From: Klebsiella pneumoniae
Lineage (GTDB): Bacteria > Pseudomonadota > Gammaproteobacteria > Enterobacterales > Enterobacteriaceae
NCBI RefSeq assembly: GCF_000742135.1
Contig: NZ_KN046818.1
Location: 3,041,347-3,105,346, forward strand
DNA length: 64,000 nt
Reading direction: 5' to 3'
This document shows positions 8,629 to 20,800 of this stretch, piece after piece (position 1 is the stretch's first letter; each line of letters opens with the position of its first letter). The notes beneath the pieces are model-generated. The model did no database searches, was not told the origin of the DNA, and saw only the letters and a list, made by a program, of their open reading frames with translations. The position numbers were made by a program, and so were the translations under genes.

Positions 8629-11600
8629 ATGATTTCTGGCGCACCATCTCAGGATTCGCTGTTACCGGACAACCGCCACGCGGCTGATTACCAACAATTA
8701 CGCGAGCGGCTCATACAGGAACTGAATTTAACGCCGCAGCAGTTACATGAAGAGAGCAACCTGATCCAGGCCGGCCTGGATTCCATAAGATTGATGAGAT
8801 GGTTACACTGGTTTCGTAAAAATGGCTACCGCCTTACCCTTCGCGAGCTGTATGCCGCCCCCACGCTGGCGGCATGGAACCAGTTAATGCTCAGCCGGTC
8901 GCCTGAGAACGCGGAAGAAGAAACGCCGCCCGACGAATCATCCTGGCCGAACATGACCGAAAGTACCCCCTTCCCATTGACGCCAGTACAGCACGCCTAC
9001 CTGACGGGCCGCATGCCGGGGCAGAAGCTTGGCGGCGTGGGTTGCCACCTGTATCAGGAGTTTGAAGGCCATTGTCTGACGGCGTCGCAGCTGGAGCAGG
9101 CCATCACGACCTTGCTGCAACGCCACCCAATGCTGCATATCGCCTTTCGCCCCGACGGGCAGCAGGTCTGGCTACCGCAACCTTACTGGAACGGCGTCAC
9201 CGTTCATGATTTACGCCATAACGACGCTGAAAGCCGCCAGGCCTATCTGGACGCACTGCGCCAGCGCCTGAGCCACCGTCTTTTACGCGTGGAAATCGGC
9301 GAAACGTTTGATTTTCAGCTGACGCTCTTGCCGGACAATCGCCACCGCCTCCATGTCAATATTGACCTGCTGATTATGGATGCCTCCAGCTTTACGCTTT
9401 TCTTCGATGAGCTTAACGCCCTGCTGGCCGGAGAATCGCTGCCGGCTATCGACACCCGCTATGATTTCCGCTCGTATTTGCTGCACCAGCAGAAGATCAA
9501 TCAACCACTGAGAGACGACGCGCGCGCTTACTGGCTGGCGAAAGCATCGACGCTTCCCCCCGCGCCCGTCTTGCCGCTGGCCTGCGAACCCGCCACGCTA
9601 CGTGAAGTCCGTAATACCCGACGCCGCATGATTGTCCCGGCAACACGCTGGCACGCCTTTAGCAACCGGGCCGGCGAGTATGGCGTGACGCCGACAATGG
9701 CGCTGGCGACCTGTTTTTCTGCCGTGCTGGCTCGCTGGGGCGGCCTGACGCGTCTGCTGCTTAACATCACCTTATTCGACCGCCAGCCGCTGCACCCGGC
9801 GGTTGGCGCGATGCTTGCCGACTTCACCAATATTCTTCTGCTGGATACCGCCTGCGATGGCGATACCGTCAGCAACCTGGCGCGTAAAAACCAGCTCACG
9901 TTTACGGAGGACTGGGAGCATCGCCACTGGTCCGGCGTCGAATTACTCCGTGAACTCAAACGCCAGCAGCGCTACCCCCACGGCGCCCCGGTGGTATTTA
10001 CCAGCAATCTGGGGCGTTCCCTCTACAGCAGCCGCGCAGAATCGCCGTTGGGCGAGCCGGAATGGGGCATCTCGCAAACGCCGCAGGTCTGGATAGATCA
10101 TCTGGCGTTCGAGCATCACGGCGAGGTCTGGCTACAATGGGACAGCAACGACGCGCTGTTCCCTCCGGCGTTAGTCGAAACATTGTTCGACGCCTACTGC
10201 CAGTTGATTAACCAACTCTGCGATGACGAAAGCGCCTGGCAAAAGCCGTTCGCAGATATGATGCCCGCCAGCCAGCGCGCGATACGCGAACGGGTCAACG
10301 CCACCGGCGCCCCCATTCCCGAAGGCTTGCTGCATGAAGGCATTTTCCGTATCGCTCTGCAACAGCCGCAGGCGCTGGCGGTAACGGACATGCGTTATCA
10401 GTGGAATTATCATGAGCTGACAGACTATGCCCGCCGTTGCGCGGGCAGGTTAATCGAGTGCGGGGTTCAGCCCGGCGATAATGTGGCTATCACGATGTCG
10501 AAAGGCGCAGGACAACTTGTTGCGGTTCTGGCCGTCCTGCTGGCCGGGGCGGTTTACGTTCCGGTTTCGCTGGATCAGCCTGCCGCACGGCGCGAGAAAA
10601 TCTACGCTGACGCCAGCGTCCGGCTGGTGCTCATTTGTCAGCACGACGCCAGCGCCGGGTCAGACGATATTCCCGTCCTTGCCTGGCAGCAGGCCATTGA
10701 GGCGGAGCCGATCGCCAACCCGGTAGTACGCGCCCCCACGCAACCGGCCTACATTATCTACACCTCCGGCTCTACCGGTACGCCGAAAGGGGTAGTCATT
10801 TCTCACCGGGGAGCGCTTAACACCTGTTGCGATATCAATACCCGCTATCAGGTTGGCCCGCATGACAGGGTGCTGGCCCTCTCCGCCCTACATTTTGATT
10901 TATCGGTTTACGACATTTTTGGCGTACTGCGCGCGGGCGGCGCGCTGGTGATGGTGATGGAAAATCAACGGCGCGATCCTCACGCATGGTGTGAGCTGAT
11001 CCAGCGCCATCAGGTCACGCTCTGGAACAGCGTCCCGGCGCTGTTCGATATGCTGCTGACCTGGTGTGAAGGTTTCGCCGACGCCACGCCGGAAAACTTG
11101 CGCGCAGTGATGCTTTCCGGCGACTGGATCGGGCTTGACCTCCCCGCCCGTTATCGGGCCTTCCGGCCACAAGGACAATTTATCGCGATGGGCGGCGCCA
11201 CCGAGGCGTCTATCTGGTCTAACGCCTGCGAAATTCACGACGTCCCCGCCCACTGGCGCTCCATCCCTTACGGTTTTCCGCTAACCAACCAACGCTACCG
11301 GGTGGTGGATGAACAGGGCCGGGACTGCCCTGACTGGGTGCCGGGTGAATTATGGATTGGCGGCATTGGGGTCGCGGAAGGCTATTTCAACGATCCCCTG
11401 CGTAGCGAGCAGCAATTTTTGACGCTCCCGGACGAGCGCTGGTATCGCACCGGCGATCTCGGCTGCTACTGGCCAGATGGCACAATCGAGTTCCTCGGTC
11501 GTCGCGACAAGCAGGTCAAAGTCGGAGGATATCGCATCGAGCTGGGCGAAATCGAAAGCGCGCTCAGCCAGCTGGCGGGGGTGAAACAAGCAACCGTTCT

Positions 11601-14600
11601 GGCGATCGGCGAAAAAGAAAAAACGCTGGCGGCATACGTTGTTCCTCAAGGCGAGGCTTTTTGCATTACCGATCATCGGAACCCGGCACTGCCGCAGGCG
11701 TGGCACACGCTTGCGGGAACGTTGCCCTGTTGCGCCATCTCGCCAGAGATCTCCGCAGAACAGGTAGCCGATTTCCTTCAGCATCGCCTGCTAAAACTGA
11801 AGCCGGGTCACACCGCTGGCGCCGATCCTCTCCCCCTGATGAACTCACTCGCTATCCAGCCGCGCTGGCAGGCCGTGGTGGAACGCTGGTTAGCATTTCT
11901 GGTGACACAACGGCGACTGAAGCCCGCTGCTGAAGGTTATCAGGTCTGCGCTGGTGAAGAACGCGAGGATGAGCACCCGCACTTCAGCGGACATGATTTA
12001 ACGTTATCGCAAATTCTTCGCGGTGCCCGTAACGAACTGTCGTTACTGAACGACGCGCAGTGGTCGCCGGAAAGCCTGGCCTTTAACCATCCGGCCAGCG
12101 CCCCGTATATTCAGGAACTGGCGACAATTTGCCAACAGCTTGCACAGCGCTTACAGCGCCCGATACGCCTGCTTGAGGTGGGAACCCGCACTGGCCGCGC
12201 CGCAGAATCGCTGTTAGCACAGCTCAACGCCGGACAGATTGAGTATGTCGGGCTTGAGCAGAGCCAGGAGATGCTGCTGAGCGCCCGGCAGAGGCTCGCC
12301 CCCTGGCCTGGCGCCCGTCTGTCCCTCTGGAATGCAGACACGCTGGCGGCGCACGCTCACTCGGCGGACATTATCTGGCTTAATAACGCCCTGCATCGTC
12401 TGCTGCCGGAAGATCCCGGGCTCCTTGCGACATTACAACAGCTTGCCGTTCCCGGCGCGCTGCTCTACGTGATGGAGTTTCGCCAGTTAACGCCTTCCGC
12501 CCTGCTCAGCACGCTCCTGTTAACCAATGGGCAGCCGGAGGCCTTGCTGCATAACAGCGCCGACTGGGCGGCATTATTTAGCGCGGCCGCCTTCAACTGT
12601 CAGCATGGCGATGAGGTCGCGGGGTTACAACGCTTCCTCGTACAATGTCCTGACAGGCAGGTGCGCCGCGATCCCCGTCAACTTCAGGCCGCCCTCGCTG
12701 GACGTCTGCCGGGGTGGATGGTGCCGCAACGGATCGTCTTCCTCGACGCCTTACCGCTGACGGCTAACGGGAAAATTGACTACCAGGCGCTGAAGCGTCG
12801 TCATACCCCTGAAGCGGAAAACCCGGCCGAAGCGGATTTACCCCAGGGCGACATTGAAAAACAGGTTGCCGCCCTCTGGCAGCAACTCTTATCAACTGGC
12901 AATGTCACCAGAGAAACCGACTTCTTCCAGCAAGGCGGCGATAGCCTGCTGGCGACCCGTCTGACCGGGCAACTTCATCAGGCAGGTTATGAAGCGCAAT
13001 TAAGCGACCTGTTTAATCATCCCCGGCTGGCGGATTTTGCCGCCACGCTGCGGAAAACCGACGTCCCGGTCGAACAACCATTCGTCCACTCCCCTGAAGA
13101 TCGCTACCAGCCCTTTGCGCTTACCGACGTGCAGCAGGCTTACCTGGTGGGGCGTCAGCCGGGCTTTGCCCTGGGCGGCGTCGGCTCACATTTCTTTGTT
13201 GAATTTGAAATTGCCGATCTGGACCTCACCCGGCTGGAGACGGTCTGGAACCGATTAATCGCCCGCCACGATATGCTGCGCGCCATCGTGCGTGATGGAC
13301 AGCAACAGGTGCTCGAACAGACGCCCCCCTGGGTGATACCCGCACACACCCTCCATACGCCTGAAGAGGCGTTGCGGGTGCGCGAAAAACTGGCGCATCA
13401 GGTACTCAACCCCGAAGTGTGGCCGGTATTCGATCTCCAGGTCGGATACGTGGACGAGATGCCTGCCCGCCTGTGGCTGTGTCTGGATAACCTGTTGCTT
13501 GACGGTCTGAGCATGCAGATCCTGCTGGCGGAGCTGGAGCACGGCTACCGCTACCCGCAACAGCTGCTTCCGCCGCTGCCCGTCACCTTCAGGGATTATC
13601 TGCAACAACCCTCGCTACAGTCGCCCAATCCAGATTCTCTGGCATGGTGGCAGGCGCAGCTTGATGATATTCCTCCGGCGCCTGCGTTGCCGCTGCGCTG
13701 CTTGCCTCAGGAGGTTGAAACACCGCGCTTCGCCCGCCTGAACGGCGCGCTGGACAGCACGCGCTGGCATCGGCTGAAAAAACGGGCGGCTGACGCCCAT
13801 CTCACCCCGTCGGCCGTACTGTTGTCGGTGTGGTCAACGGTTCTCTCTGCATGGAGTGCACAGCCTGAGTTCACGCTTAACCTTACGCTTTTCGACAGGC
13901 GACCGCTGCACCCGCAAATCAACCAGATTCTGGGCGATTTCACCTCGCTGATGCTGCTGAGCTGGCATCCCGGCGAAAGCTGGCTGCACAGCGCGCAGTC
14001 ACTACAGCAGCGGCTGAGCCAGAACCTCAACCACCGCGATGTGTCAGCCATCCGCGTGATGCGTCAACTGGCGCAACAGCAAAACGTGCCTGCCGTTCCG
14101 ATGCCCGTCGTCTTTACCAGCGCGCTGGGCTTTGAGCAGGATAACTTCCTCGCCCGGCGTAATCTGCTCAAACCGGTCTGGGGCATCTCCCAGACGCCGC
14201 AGGTCTGGCTCGATCACCAGATTTATGAATCCGAAGGCGAACTGCGCTTTAACTGGGATTTTGTCGCCGCGCTGTTTCCTGCCGGGCAGGTGGAGCGCCA
14301 GTTTGAACAGTATTGCGCATTGCTAAACCGAATGGCCGAGGATGAAAGCGGCTGGCAACTGCCGCTCGCCGCGCTGGTGCCTCCCGTTAAACACGCAGGG
14401 CAATGCGCAGAGCGCTCACCGCGCGTATGCCCTGAGCAGTCTCAGCCACACATTGCGGCGGACGAGAGCACCGTCAGCCTGATTTGCGACGCCTTCCGCG
14501 AGGTGGTTGGCGAGTCTGTCACGCCCGCAGAAAACTTCTTTGAGGCGGGCGCAACGTCGCTGAATCTGGTGCAACTGCACGTTTTGTTACAACGTCACGA

Positions 14601-14736
14601 ATTTTCCACCCTGACGTTGCTAGACCTCTTCACCCACCCTTCTCCTGCTGCCCTGGCCGATTATCTGGCCGGCGTCGCCACGGTGGAGAAAACAAAACGA
14701 CCTCGCCCTGTTCGCCGTCGTCAGCGGCGGATATAG
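8629..14736 (+). CDS. irp2: Yersiniabactin NRPS HMWP2
   Basis: Non-ribosomal peptide synthetase that loads salicylate and builds the first two cysteine-derived heterocycles. I use the ATG at 8629, which follows a perfect AGGAGG (8619-8624) and gives 2035 residues; an in-frame GTG at 8611 would add six. Domains in order: aryl carrier (LDSIRLM, Ser about 52), cyclisation 1 (about 110-530), adenylation ([13 protein letters not shown] near 710, [18 protein letters not shown]), an embedded methyltransferase-like/epimerase insert ([13 protein letters not shown] near 1180), carrier ([10 protein letters not shown] near 1439), cyclisation 2 (about 1500-1920) and carrier (GATSLNLVQ near 1977). All carrier serines are present. 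First gene of irp2-irp1-ybtUTE; appears fully intact. Confidence 0.97.
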   Translation: MISGAPSQDSLLPDNRHAADYQQLRERLIQELNLTPQQLHEESNLIQAGLDSIRLMRWLHWFRKNGYRLTLRELYAAPTLAAWNQLMLSRSPENAEEETPPDESSWPNMTESTPFPLTPVQHAYLTGRMPGQKLGGVGCHLYQEFEGHCLTASQLEQAITTLLQRHPMLHIAFRPDGQQVWLPQPYWNGVTVHDLRHNDAESRQAYLDALRQRLSHRLLRVEIGETFDFQLTLLPDNRHRLHVNIDLLIMDASSFTLFFDELNALLAGESLPAIDTRYDFRSYLLHQQKINQPLRDDARAYWLAKASTLPPAPVLPLACEPATLREVRNTRRRMIVPATRWHAFSNRAGEYGVTPTMALATCFSAVLARWGGLTRLLLNITLFDRQPLHPAVGAMLADFTNILLLDTACDGDTVSNLARKNQLTFTEDWEHRHWSGVELLRELKRQQRYPHGAPVVFTSNLGRSLYSSRAESPLGEPEWGISQTPQVWIDHLAFEHHGEVWLQWDSNDALFPPALVETLFDAYCQLINQLCDDESAWQKPFADMMPASQRAIRERVNATGAPIPEGLLHEGIFRIALQQPQALAVTDMRYQWNYHELTDYARRCAGRLIECGVQPGDNVAITMSKGAGQLVAVLAVLLAGAVYVPVSLDQPAARREKIYADASVRLVLICQHDASAGSDDIPVLAWQQAIEAEPIANPVVRAPTQPAYIIYTSGSTGTPKGVVISHRGALNTCCDINTRYQVGPHDRVLALSALHFDLSVYDIFGVLRAGGALVMVMENQRRDPHAWCELIQRHQVTLWNSVPALFDMLLTWCEGFADATPENLRAVMLSGDWIGLDLPARYRAFRPQGQFIAMGGATEASIWSNACEIHDVPAHWRSIPYGFPLTNQRYRVVDEQGRDCPDWVPGELWIGGIGVAEGYFNDPLRSEQQFLTLPDERWYRTGDLGCYWPDGTIEFLGRRDKQVKVGGYRIELGEIESALSQLAGVKQATVLAIGEKEKTLAAYVVPQGEAFCITDHRNPALPQAWHTLAGTLPCCAISPEISAEQVADFLQHRLLKLKPGHTAGADPLPLMNSLAIQPRWQAVVERWLAFLVTQRRLKPAAEGYQVCAGEEREDEHPHFSGHDLTLSQILRGARNELSLLNDAQWSPESLAFNHPASAPYIQELATICQQLAQRLQRPIRLLEVGTRTGRAAESLLAQLNAGQIEYVGLEQSQEMLLSARQRLAPWPGARLSLWNADTLAAHAHSADIIWLNNALHRLLPEDPGLLATLQQLAVPGALLYVMEFRQLTPSALLSTLLLTNGQPEALLHNSADWAALFSAAAFNCQHGDEVAGLQRFLVQCPDRQVRRDPRQLQAALAGRLPGWMVPQRIVFLDALPLTANGKIDYQALKRRHTPEAENPAEADLPQGDIEKQVAALWQQLLSTGNVTRETDFFQQGGDSLLATRLTGQLHQAGYEAQLSDLFNHPRLADFAATLRKTDVPVEQPFVHSPEDRYQPFALTDVQQAYLVGRQPGFALGGVGSHFFVEFEIADLDLTRLETVWNRLIARHDMLRAIVRDGQQQVLEQTPPWVIPAHTLHTPEEALRVREKLAHQVLNPEVWPVFDLQVGYVDEMPARLWLCLDNLLLDGLSMQILLAELEHGYRYPQQLLPPLPVTFRDYLQQPSLQSPNPDSLAWWQAQLDDIPPAPALPLRCLPQEVETPRFARLNGALDSTRWHRLKKRAADAHLTPSAVLLSVWSTVLSAWSAQPEFTLNLTLFDRRPLHPQINQILGDFTSLMLLSWHPGESWLHSAQSLQQRLSQNLNHRDVSAIRVMRQLAQQQNVPAVPMPVVFTSALGFEQDNFLARRNLLKPVWGISQTPQVWLDHQIYESEGELRFNWDFVAALFPAGQVERQFEQYCALLNRMAEDESGWQLPLAALVPPVKHAGQCAERSPRVCPEQSQPHIAADESTVSLICDAFREVVGESVTPAENFFEAGATSLNLVQLHVLLQRHEFSTLTLLDLFTHPSPAALADYLAGVATVEKTKRPRPVRRRQRRI

Positions 14737-14759
14737 CGCGAAGCAAACTGATTTTCCCC

Positions 14760-14788
14760 GGAACGCCATCGCGAACGCATGGCGTTCC
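14760..14788 (+). repeat. Hairpin between irp2 and irp1
   Basis: GGAACGCCAT (14760-14769) and ATGGCGTTCC (14779-14788) form a perfect 10-bp stem with a 9-nt loop in the 87-base irp2-irp1 gap. No T run follows, so it is more likely an mRNA stability or translation-tuning element than a terminator. Confidence 0.55.
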
Positions 14789-14823
14789 ATTGACTTTGTG
14801 AATCTTAGGAAACGGGACCGATT

Positions 14824-17800
14824 ATGGATAACTTGCGCTTCTCTTCTGCGCCGACAGCAGATTCCATTGATGCATCGATCGCTCAACACTACCCGGACTG
14901 CGAACCTGTCGCGGTTATCGGCTACGCCTGCCATTTTCCTGAATCGCCGGATGGCGAAACGTTCTGGTAAAATCTGCTGGAAGGTCGTGAATGCAGCCGA
15001 CGCTTTACGCGCGAAGAGCTTCTGGCCGTCGGTCTGGATGCCGCCATCATTGACGATCCTCATTATGTCAATATCGGTACGGTGTTAGACAACGCCGACT
15101 GCTTCGACGCCACCCTGTTTGGCTATTCGCGACAGGAAGCGGAGTCGATGGACCCGCAGCAGCGCCTATTTTTGCAGGCGGTCTGGCATGCGCTGGAACA
15201 TGCCGGTTATGCCCCCGGCGCCGTCCCCCATAAGACCGGCGTTTTCGCCTCTTCCCGGATGAGTACCTACCCCGGTCGCGAAGCATTGAACGTGACAGAA
15301 GTCGCGCAGGTAAAAGGTCTGCAATCTCTGATGGGCAATGATAAAGACTATATTGCCACCCGCGCCGCGTACAAACTCAACCTGCACGGCCCGGCGTTAT
15401 CGGTACAGACCGCCTGCTCCAGCTCGCTGGTTGCCGTGCATCTGGCCTGTGAAAGCCTGCGCGCAGGCGAATCCGATATGGCGGTTGCCGGCGGCGTGGC
15501 GCTCTCTTTCCCCCAGCAGGCAGGCTACCGCTACCAGCCCGGAATGATTTTCTCTCCTGATGGTCACTGTCGTCCCTTTGACGCCTCGGCTGAGGGCACC
15601 TGGGCCGGTAACGGTCTCGGCTGCGTGGTGCTGCGTCGCCTGAGAGACGCGCTGCTGTCAGGCGATCCGATTATCTCGGTGATCCTCTCCAGCGCGGTCA
15701 ACAACGACGGCAACAGAAAGGTCGGCTATACCGCCCCTTCCGTCGCAGGGCAACAGGCAGTCATCGAAGAGGCGTTAATGCTGGCGGCCATCGACGACAG
15801 GCAGGTAGGTTACATTGAAACCCACGGCACCGGCACACCGCTGGGCGACGCGATTGAAATTGAAGCGTTACGCAACGTCTATGCGCCTCGCCCGCAGGAT
15901 CAGCGCTGTGCGCTCGGTTCCGTGAAAAGTAACATGGGCCATCTGGATACCGCGGCGGGCATTGCCGGACTGCTGAAAACCGTTCTGGCAGTCAGTCGCG
16001 GGCAAATTCCTCCCTTACTGAATTTTCACACCCCCAACCCGGCGCTGAAACTTGAAGAGAGCCCCTTTACCATACCGGTGTCGGCACAGGCATGGCAGGA
16101 CGAAATGCGCTATGCGGGCGTCTCCTCCTTTGGTATTGGCGGCACCAACTGCCATATGATCGTCGCCTCGCTGCCCGACGCGCTCAACGCGCGCCTCCCC
16201 AATACGGATAGCGGCAGAAAAAGTACCGCGCTGCTGCTCAGCGCCGCCAGCGACAGCGCGTTGCGGCGGCTGGCGACGGATTATGCCGGGGCGCTGAGAG
16301 AGAATGCGGATGCCAGCTCTCTGGCCTTCACAGCCCTGCATGCGCGCCGTCTCGATCTCCCCTTCCGCCTGGCGGCGCCATTAAACCGTGAAACCGCCGA
16401 GTCGCTCAGCGCCTGGGCCGGTGAGAAATCGGGGGCGCTGGTTTACAGCGGCCACAGCGCCAGCGGCAAGCAGGTGTGGCTGTTTACCGGCCAGGGCTCG
16501 CACTGGCGCACTATGGGTCAAACGATGTACCAGCACTCAACGGCGTTTGCCGACACGCTGGATCGCTGTTTTTCCGCCTGTAGCGAAATGCTCACGCCGT
16601 CACTGCGCGAAGCGATGTTTAACCCCGATTCGGCGCAACTGGACAATATGGCCTGGGCGCAGCCGGCGATTGTCGCGTTTGAAATCGCGATGGCGGCGCA
16701 CTGGCGTGCTGAAGGACTGAAGCCAGACTTCGCCATTGGGCATTCCGTCGGTGAATTTGCCGCTGCTGTTGTCTGCGGACACTATACGATTGAACAGGTC
16801 ATGCCACTGGTTTGTCGGCGCGGCGCGCTAATGCAGCAGTGCGCAAGCGGCGCGATGGTGGCGGTATTTGCAGACGAAGACACGCTGATGCCGCTGGCTC
16901 GCCAGTTTGAGCTGGATCTCGCCGCCAATAACGGTACGCAACATACGGTATTTTCCGGGCCGGAAGCCCGTCTCGCAGCATTTTGCGCCACGCTCTCGCA
17001 GCATGACATTAACTATCGTCGCCTGAGCGTAACCGGTGCGGCGCACTCCGCTTTACTGGAGCCGATACTCAATCGGTTCCAGGACGCCTGCGCGGGACTG
17101 CACGCGGAGCCGGGGCAAATACCGATTATTTCCACGCTCACCGCCGACGTCATTGATGAGTCAACGCTCAACCAGGCGGATTACTGGCGCCGACACATGC
17201 GCCAGCCGGTGCGTTTTATCCAGAGTATTCAGGTGGCGCATCAGCTCGGCGCCCGCGTTTTTCTGGAGATGGGGCCCGATGCCCAGTTGGTTGCTTGCGG
17301 GCAGCGCGAATACCGCGATAACGCATACTGGATAGCCAGCGCCCGGCGTAACAAAGAGGCGAGCGATGTCCTCAATCAGGCCCTGCTCCAGCTTTACGCT
17401 GCCGGCGTCGCCCTATCGTGGGCCGACCTGCTGGCGGGCGATGGACAACGTATCGCTGCGCCATGTTATCCGTTTGATACTGAGCGTTACTGGAAAGAGC
17501 GCGTCTCCCCGGCCTGCGAGCCTGCCGACGCAGCGCTGTCTGCCGGGCTGGAGGTGGCGAGTCGCGCCGCGACAGCGCTCGATCTCCCTCGCCTGGAAGC
17601 GCTTAAACAGTGCGCCACGCGACTGCACGCCATCTACGTCGATCAACTGGTACAACGCTGTACCGGCGATGCCATTGAGAACGGCGTGGACGCCATGACC
17701 ATCATGCGCCGTGGACGTCTGCTGCCCCGCTACCAGCAGCTACTCCAGCGCCTGCTGAATAACTGCGTGGTCGACGGCGATTACCGCTGCACCGACGGGC

Positions 17801-20800
17801 GATACGTCCGCGCCCGCCCCATTGAACATCAACAGCGGGAATCACTGCTGACGGAACTTGCCGGTTATTGTGAAGGTTTTCAGGCTATTCCCGACACCAT
17901 CGCCCGTGCCGGCGATCGGTTATATGAAATGATGAGCGGCGCGGAAGAACCGGTGGCGATTATCTTCCCGCAAAGCGCCTCCGACGGCGTGGAAGTGCTG
18001 TATCAGGAATTCAGCTTTGGCCGCTATTTCAACCAAATCGCCGCCGGGGTATTACGCGGCATTGTCCAGACGCGTCAGCCCCGCCAGCCGTTGCGTATTC
18101 TTGAAGTTGGCGGCGGAACCGGCGGCACCACCGCGTGGCTGCTGCCGGAACTCAACGGCGTTCCGGCACTGGAGTACCATTTCACCGATATCTCGGCGCT
18201 GTTCACCCGTCGCGCCCAGCAGAAATTCGCCGACTATGATTTTGTGAAGTATAGCGAGCTGGATCTCGAAAAAGAGGCGCAGTCTCAGGGTTTCCAGGCA
18301 CAGTCTTACGATCTTATCGTGGCAGCGAACGTGATTCACGCCACCCGCCATATTGGCCGCACGCTCGATAATCTGCGCCCCCTGCTCAAGCCGGGCGGGC
18401 GCCTGCTGATGCGCGAAATCACCCAGCCAATGCGTCTGTTTGACTTCGTTTTCGGCCCGCTGGTTCTTCCGCTACAGGATCTCGACGCCCGCGAAGGTGA
18501 GTTATTCCTCACCACCGCTCAGTGGCAACAACAGTGCCGCCACGCCGGATTCAGCAAAGTGGCGTGGCTACCGCAGGATGGCAGCCCGACCGCCGGGATG
18601 AGCGAACATATCATTCTCGCCACGCTGCCCGGTCAGGCGGTTAGCGCCGTAACATTCACCGCGCCATCAGAACCCGTGTTGGGGCAGGCGCTGACGGATA
18701 ACGGTGATTATCTCGCCGACTGGTCTGATTGCGCAGGTCAGCCCGAACGGTTTAACGCCCGCTGGCAGGAGGCCTGGCGTCTGCTTTCACAGCGTCATGG
18801 CGACGCTCTGCCTGTGGAACCGCCCCCCGTCGCCGCCCCGGAGTGGCTGGGGAAGGTTCGCTTAAGCTGGCAAAACGAAGCCTTTTCCCGCGGTCAGATG
18901 CGCGTTGAAGCCCGTCATCCTGCTGGCGAGTGGCTGCCGCTATCGCCCGCCGCGCCTCTTCCTGCGCCGCAGACGCATTATCAATGGCGCTGGACGCCCC
19001 TCAACGTCGCCAGCATTGACCAACCGCTTACCTTTAGCTTCAGCGCCGGTACGCTTGCGCGCAGCGACGAGCTGGCGCAATACGGCATCATTCACGATCC
19101 GCACGCCTCTTCGCGACTGATGATTGTTGAGGAGAGCGAGGATACGCTGGCCTTAGCGGAGAAAGTGATAGCAGCGCTCACCGCCAGCGCAGCCGGATTG
19201 ATTGTGGTTACTCGCCGCGCGTGGCGAGTCGAGGAAAATGAAGCACTCTCTGCATCCCATCACGCGCTATGGGCCTTGCTTCGCGTCGCGGCCAACGAAC
19301 AGCCGGAACGGTTGCTTGCCGCCATCGATCTCGCCGAAAACACCCCGTGGGAAACGCTGCATCAAGGGTTGAGCGCAGTCTCACTATCACAGCGCTGGCT
19401 CGCCGCACGGGGTGACACCCTTTGGCTCCCTTCACTGGCGCCCAATACGGGATGCGCCGCTGAATTACCGGCAAACGTGTTTACCGGCGATAGCCGCTGG
19501 CATCTGGTGACCGGAGCGTTTGGCGGATTAGGCCGCCTTGCCGTGAACTGGCTCAGAGAAAAAGGGGCGCGACGCATCGCCCTGCTGGCGCCGCGCGTGG
19601 ATGAGTCATGGCTACGCGACGTGGAGGGCGGGCAGACGCGCGTCTGCCGTTGTGATGTGGGCGATGCCGGGCAACTGGCCACGGTTCTTGACGATCTGGC
19701 GGCCAACGGCGGCATTGCCGGAGCGATTCATGCCGCTGGCGTATTGGCTGACGCGCCCTTGCAGGAGCTTGATGACCACCAGCTGGCTGCCGTTTTCGCG
19801 GTAAAAGCGCAGGCGGCAAGCCAGCTGTTGCAAACCCTGCGCAACCACGACGGACGCTATCTTATTCTCTACTCTTCCGCTGCCGCCACCCTCGGCGCGC
19901 CGGGTCAGAGCGCCCATGCGCTGGCCTGCGGCTACCTGGACGGGCTGGCCCAGCAGTTTTCCACCCTTGATGCGCCGAAAACGCTCTCTGTCGCCTGGGG
20001 CGCATGGGGAGAAAGCGGTCGGGCGGCCACGCCGGAAATGCTGGCGACGCTCGCCAGCCGAGGTATGGGCGCGTTAAGCGATGCCGAAGGCTGCTGGCAC
20101 CTGGAACAGGCGGTGATGCGCGGCGCCCCGTGGCGACTGGCGATGCGCGTTTTTACCGACAAAATGCCCCCGTTACAACAGGCTCTGTTTAACATCAGCG
20201 CCACAGAAAAAGCCGCAACGCCGGTCATTCCTCCTGCTGATGACAACGCCTTTAACGGCAGCCTGAGCGATGAAACAGCGGTGATGGCATGGCTGAAAAA
20301 GCGGATTGCGGTTCAGCTAAGGCTGAGCGATCCGGCGTCACTGCATCCAAACCAGGATCTGTTGCAACTCGGCATGGACTCGCTGCTCTTCCTTGAACTC
20401 AGTAGCGATATTCAGCACTACCTGGGCGTACGCATCAATGCGGAACGGGCGTGGCAGGATCTGTCTCCTCATGGACTCACGCAGCTTATCTGTTCTAAGC
20501 CAGAGGCGACGCCTGCCGCTTCGCAGCCGGAAGTGTTGCGGCACGACGCCGACGAGCGTTATGCGCCCTTCCCTTTGACGCCCATTCAGCACGCCTACTG
20601 GCTGGGGCGAACCCACCTCATTGGCTATGGCGGCGTCGCCTGTCACGTCCTGTTTGAGTGGGATAAACGCCACGATGAGTTCAATCTCGCCATACTGGAG
20701 AAAGCATGGAACCAGCTCATCGCACGCCACGATATGTTGCGTATGGTGGTTGATGCCGACGGGCAGCAGCGAATCCTGGCGACAACGCCGGAGTATCACA

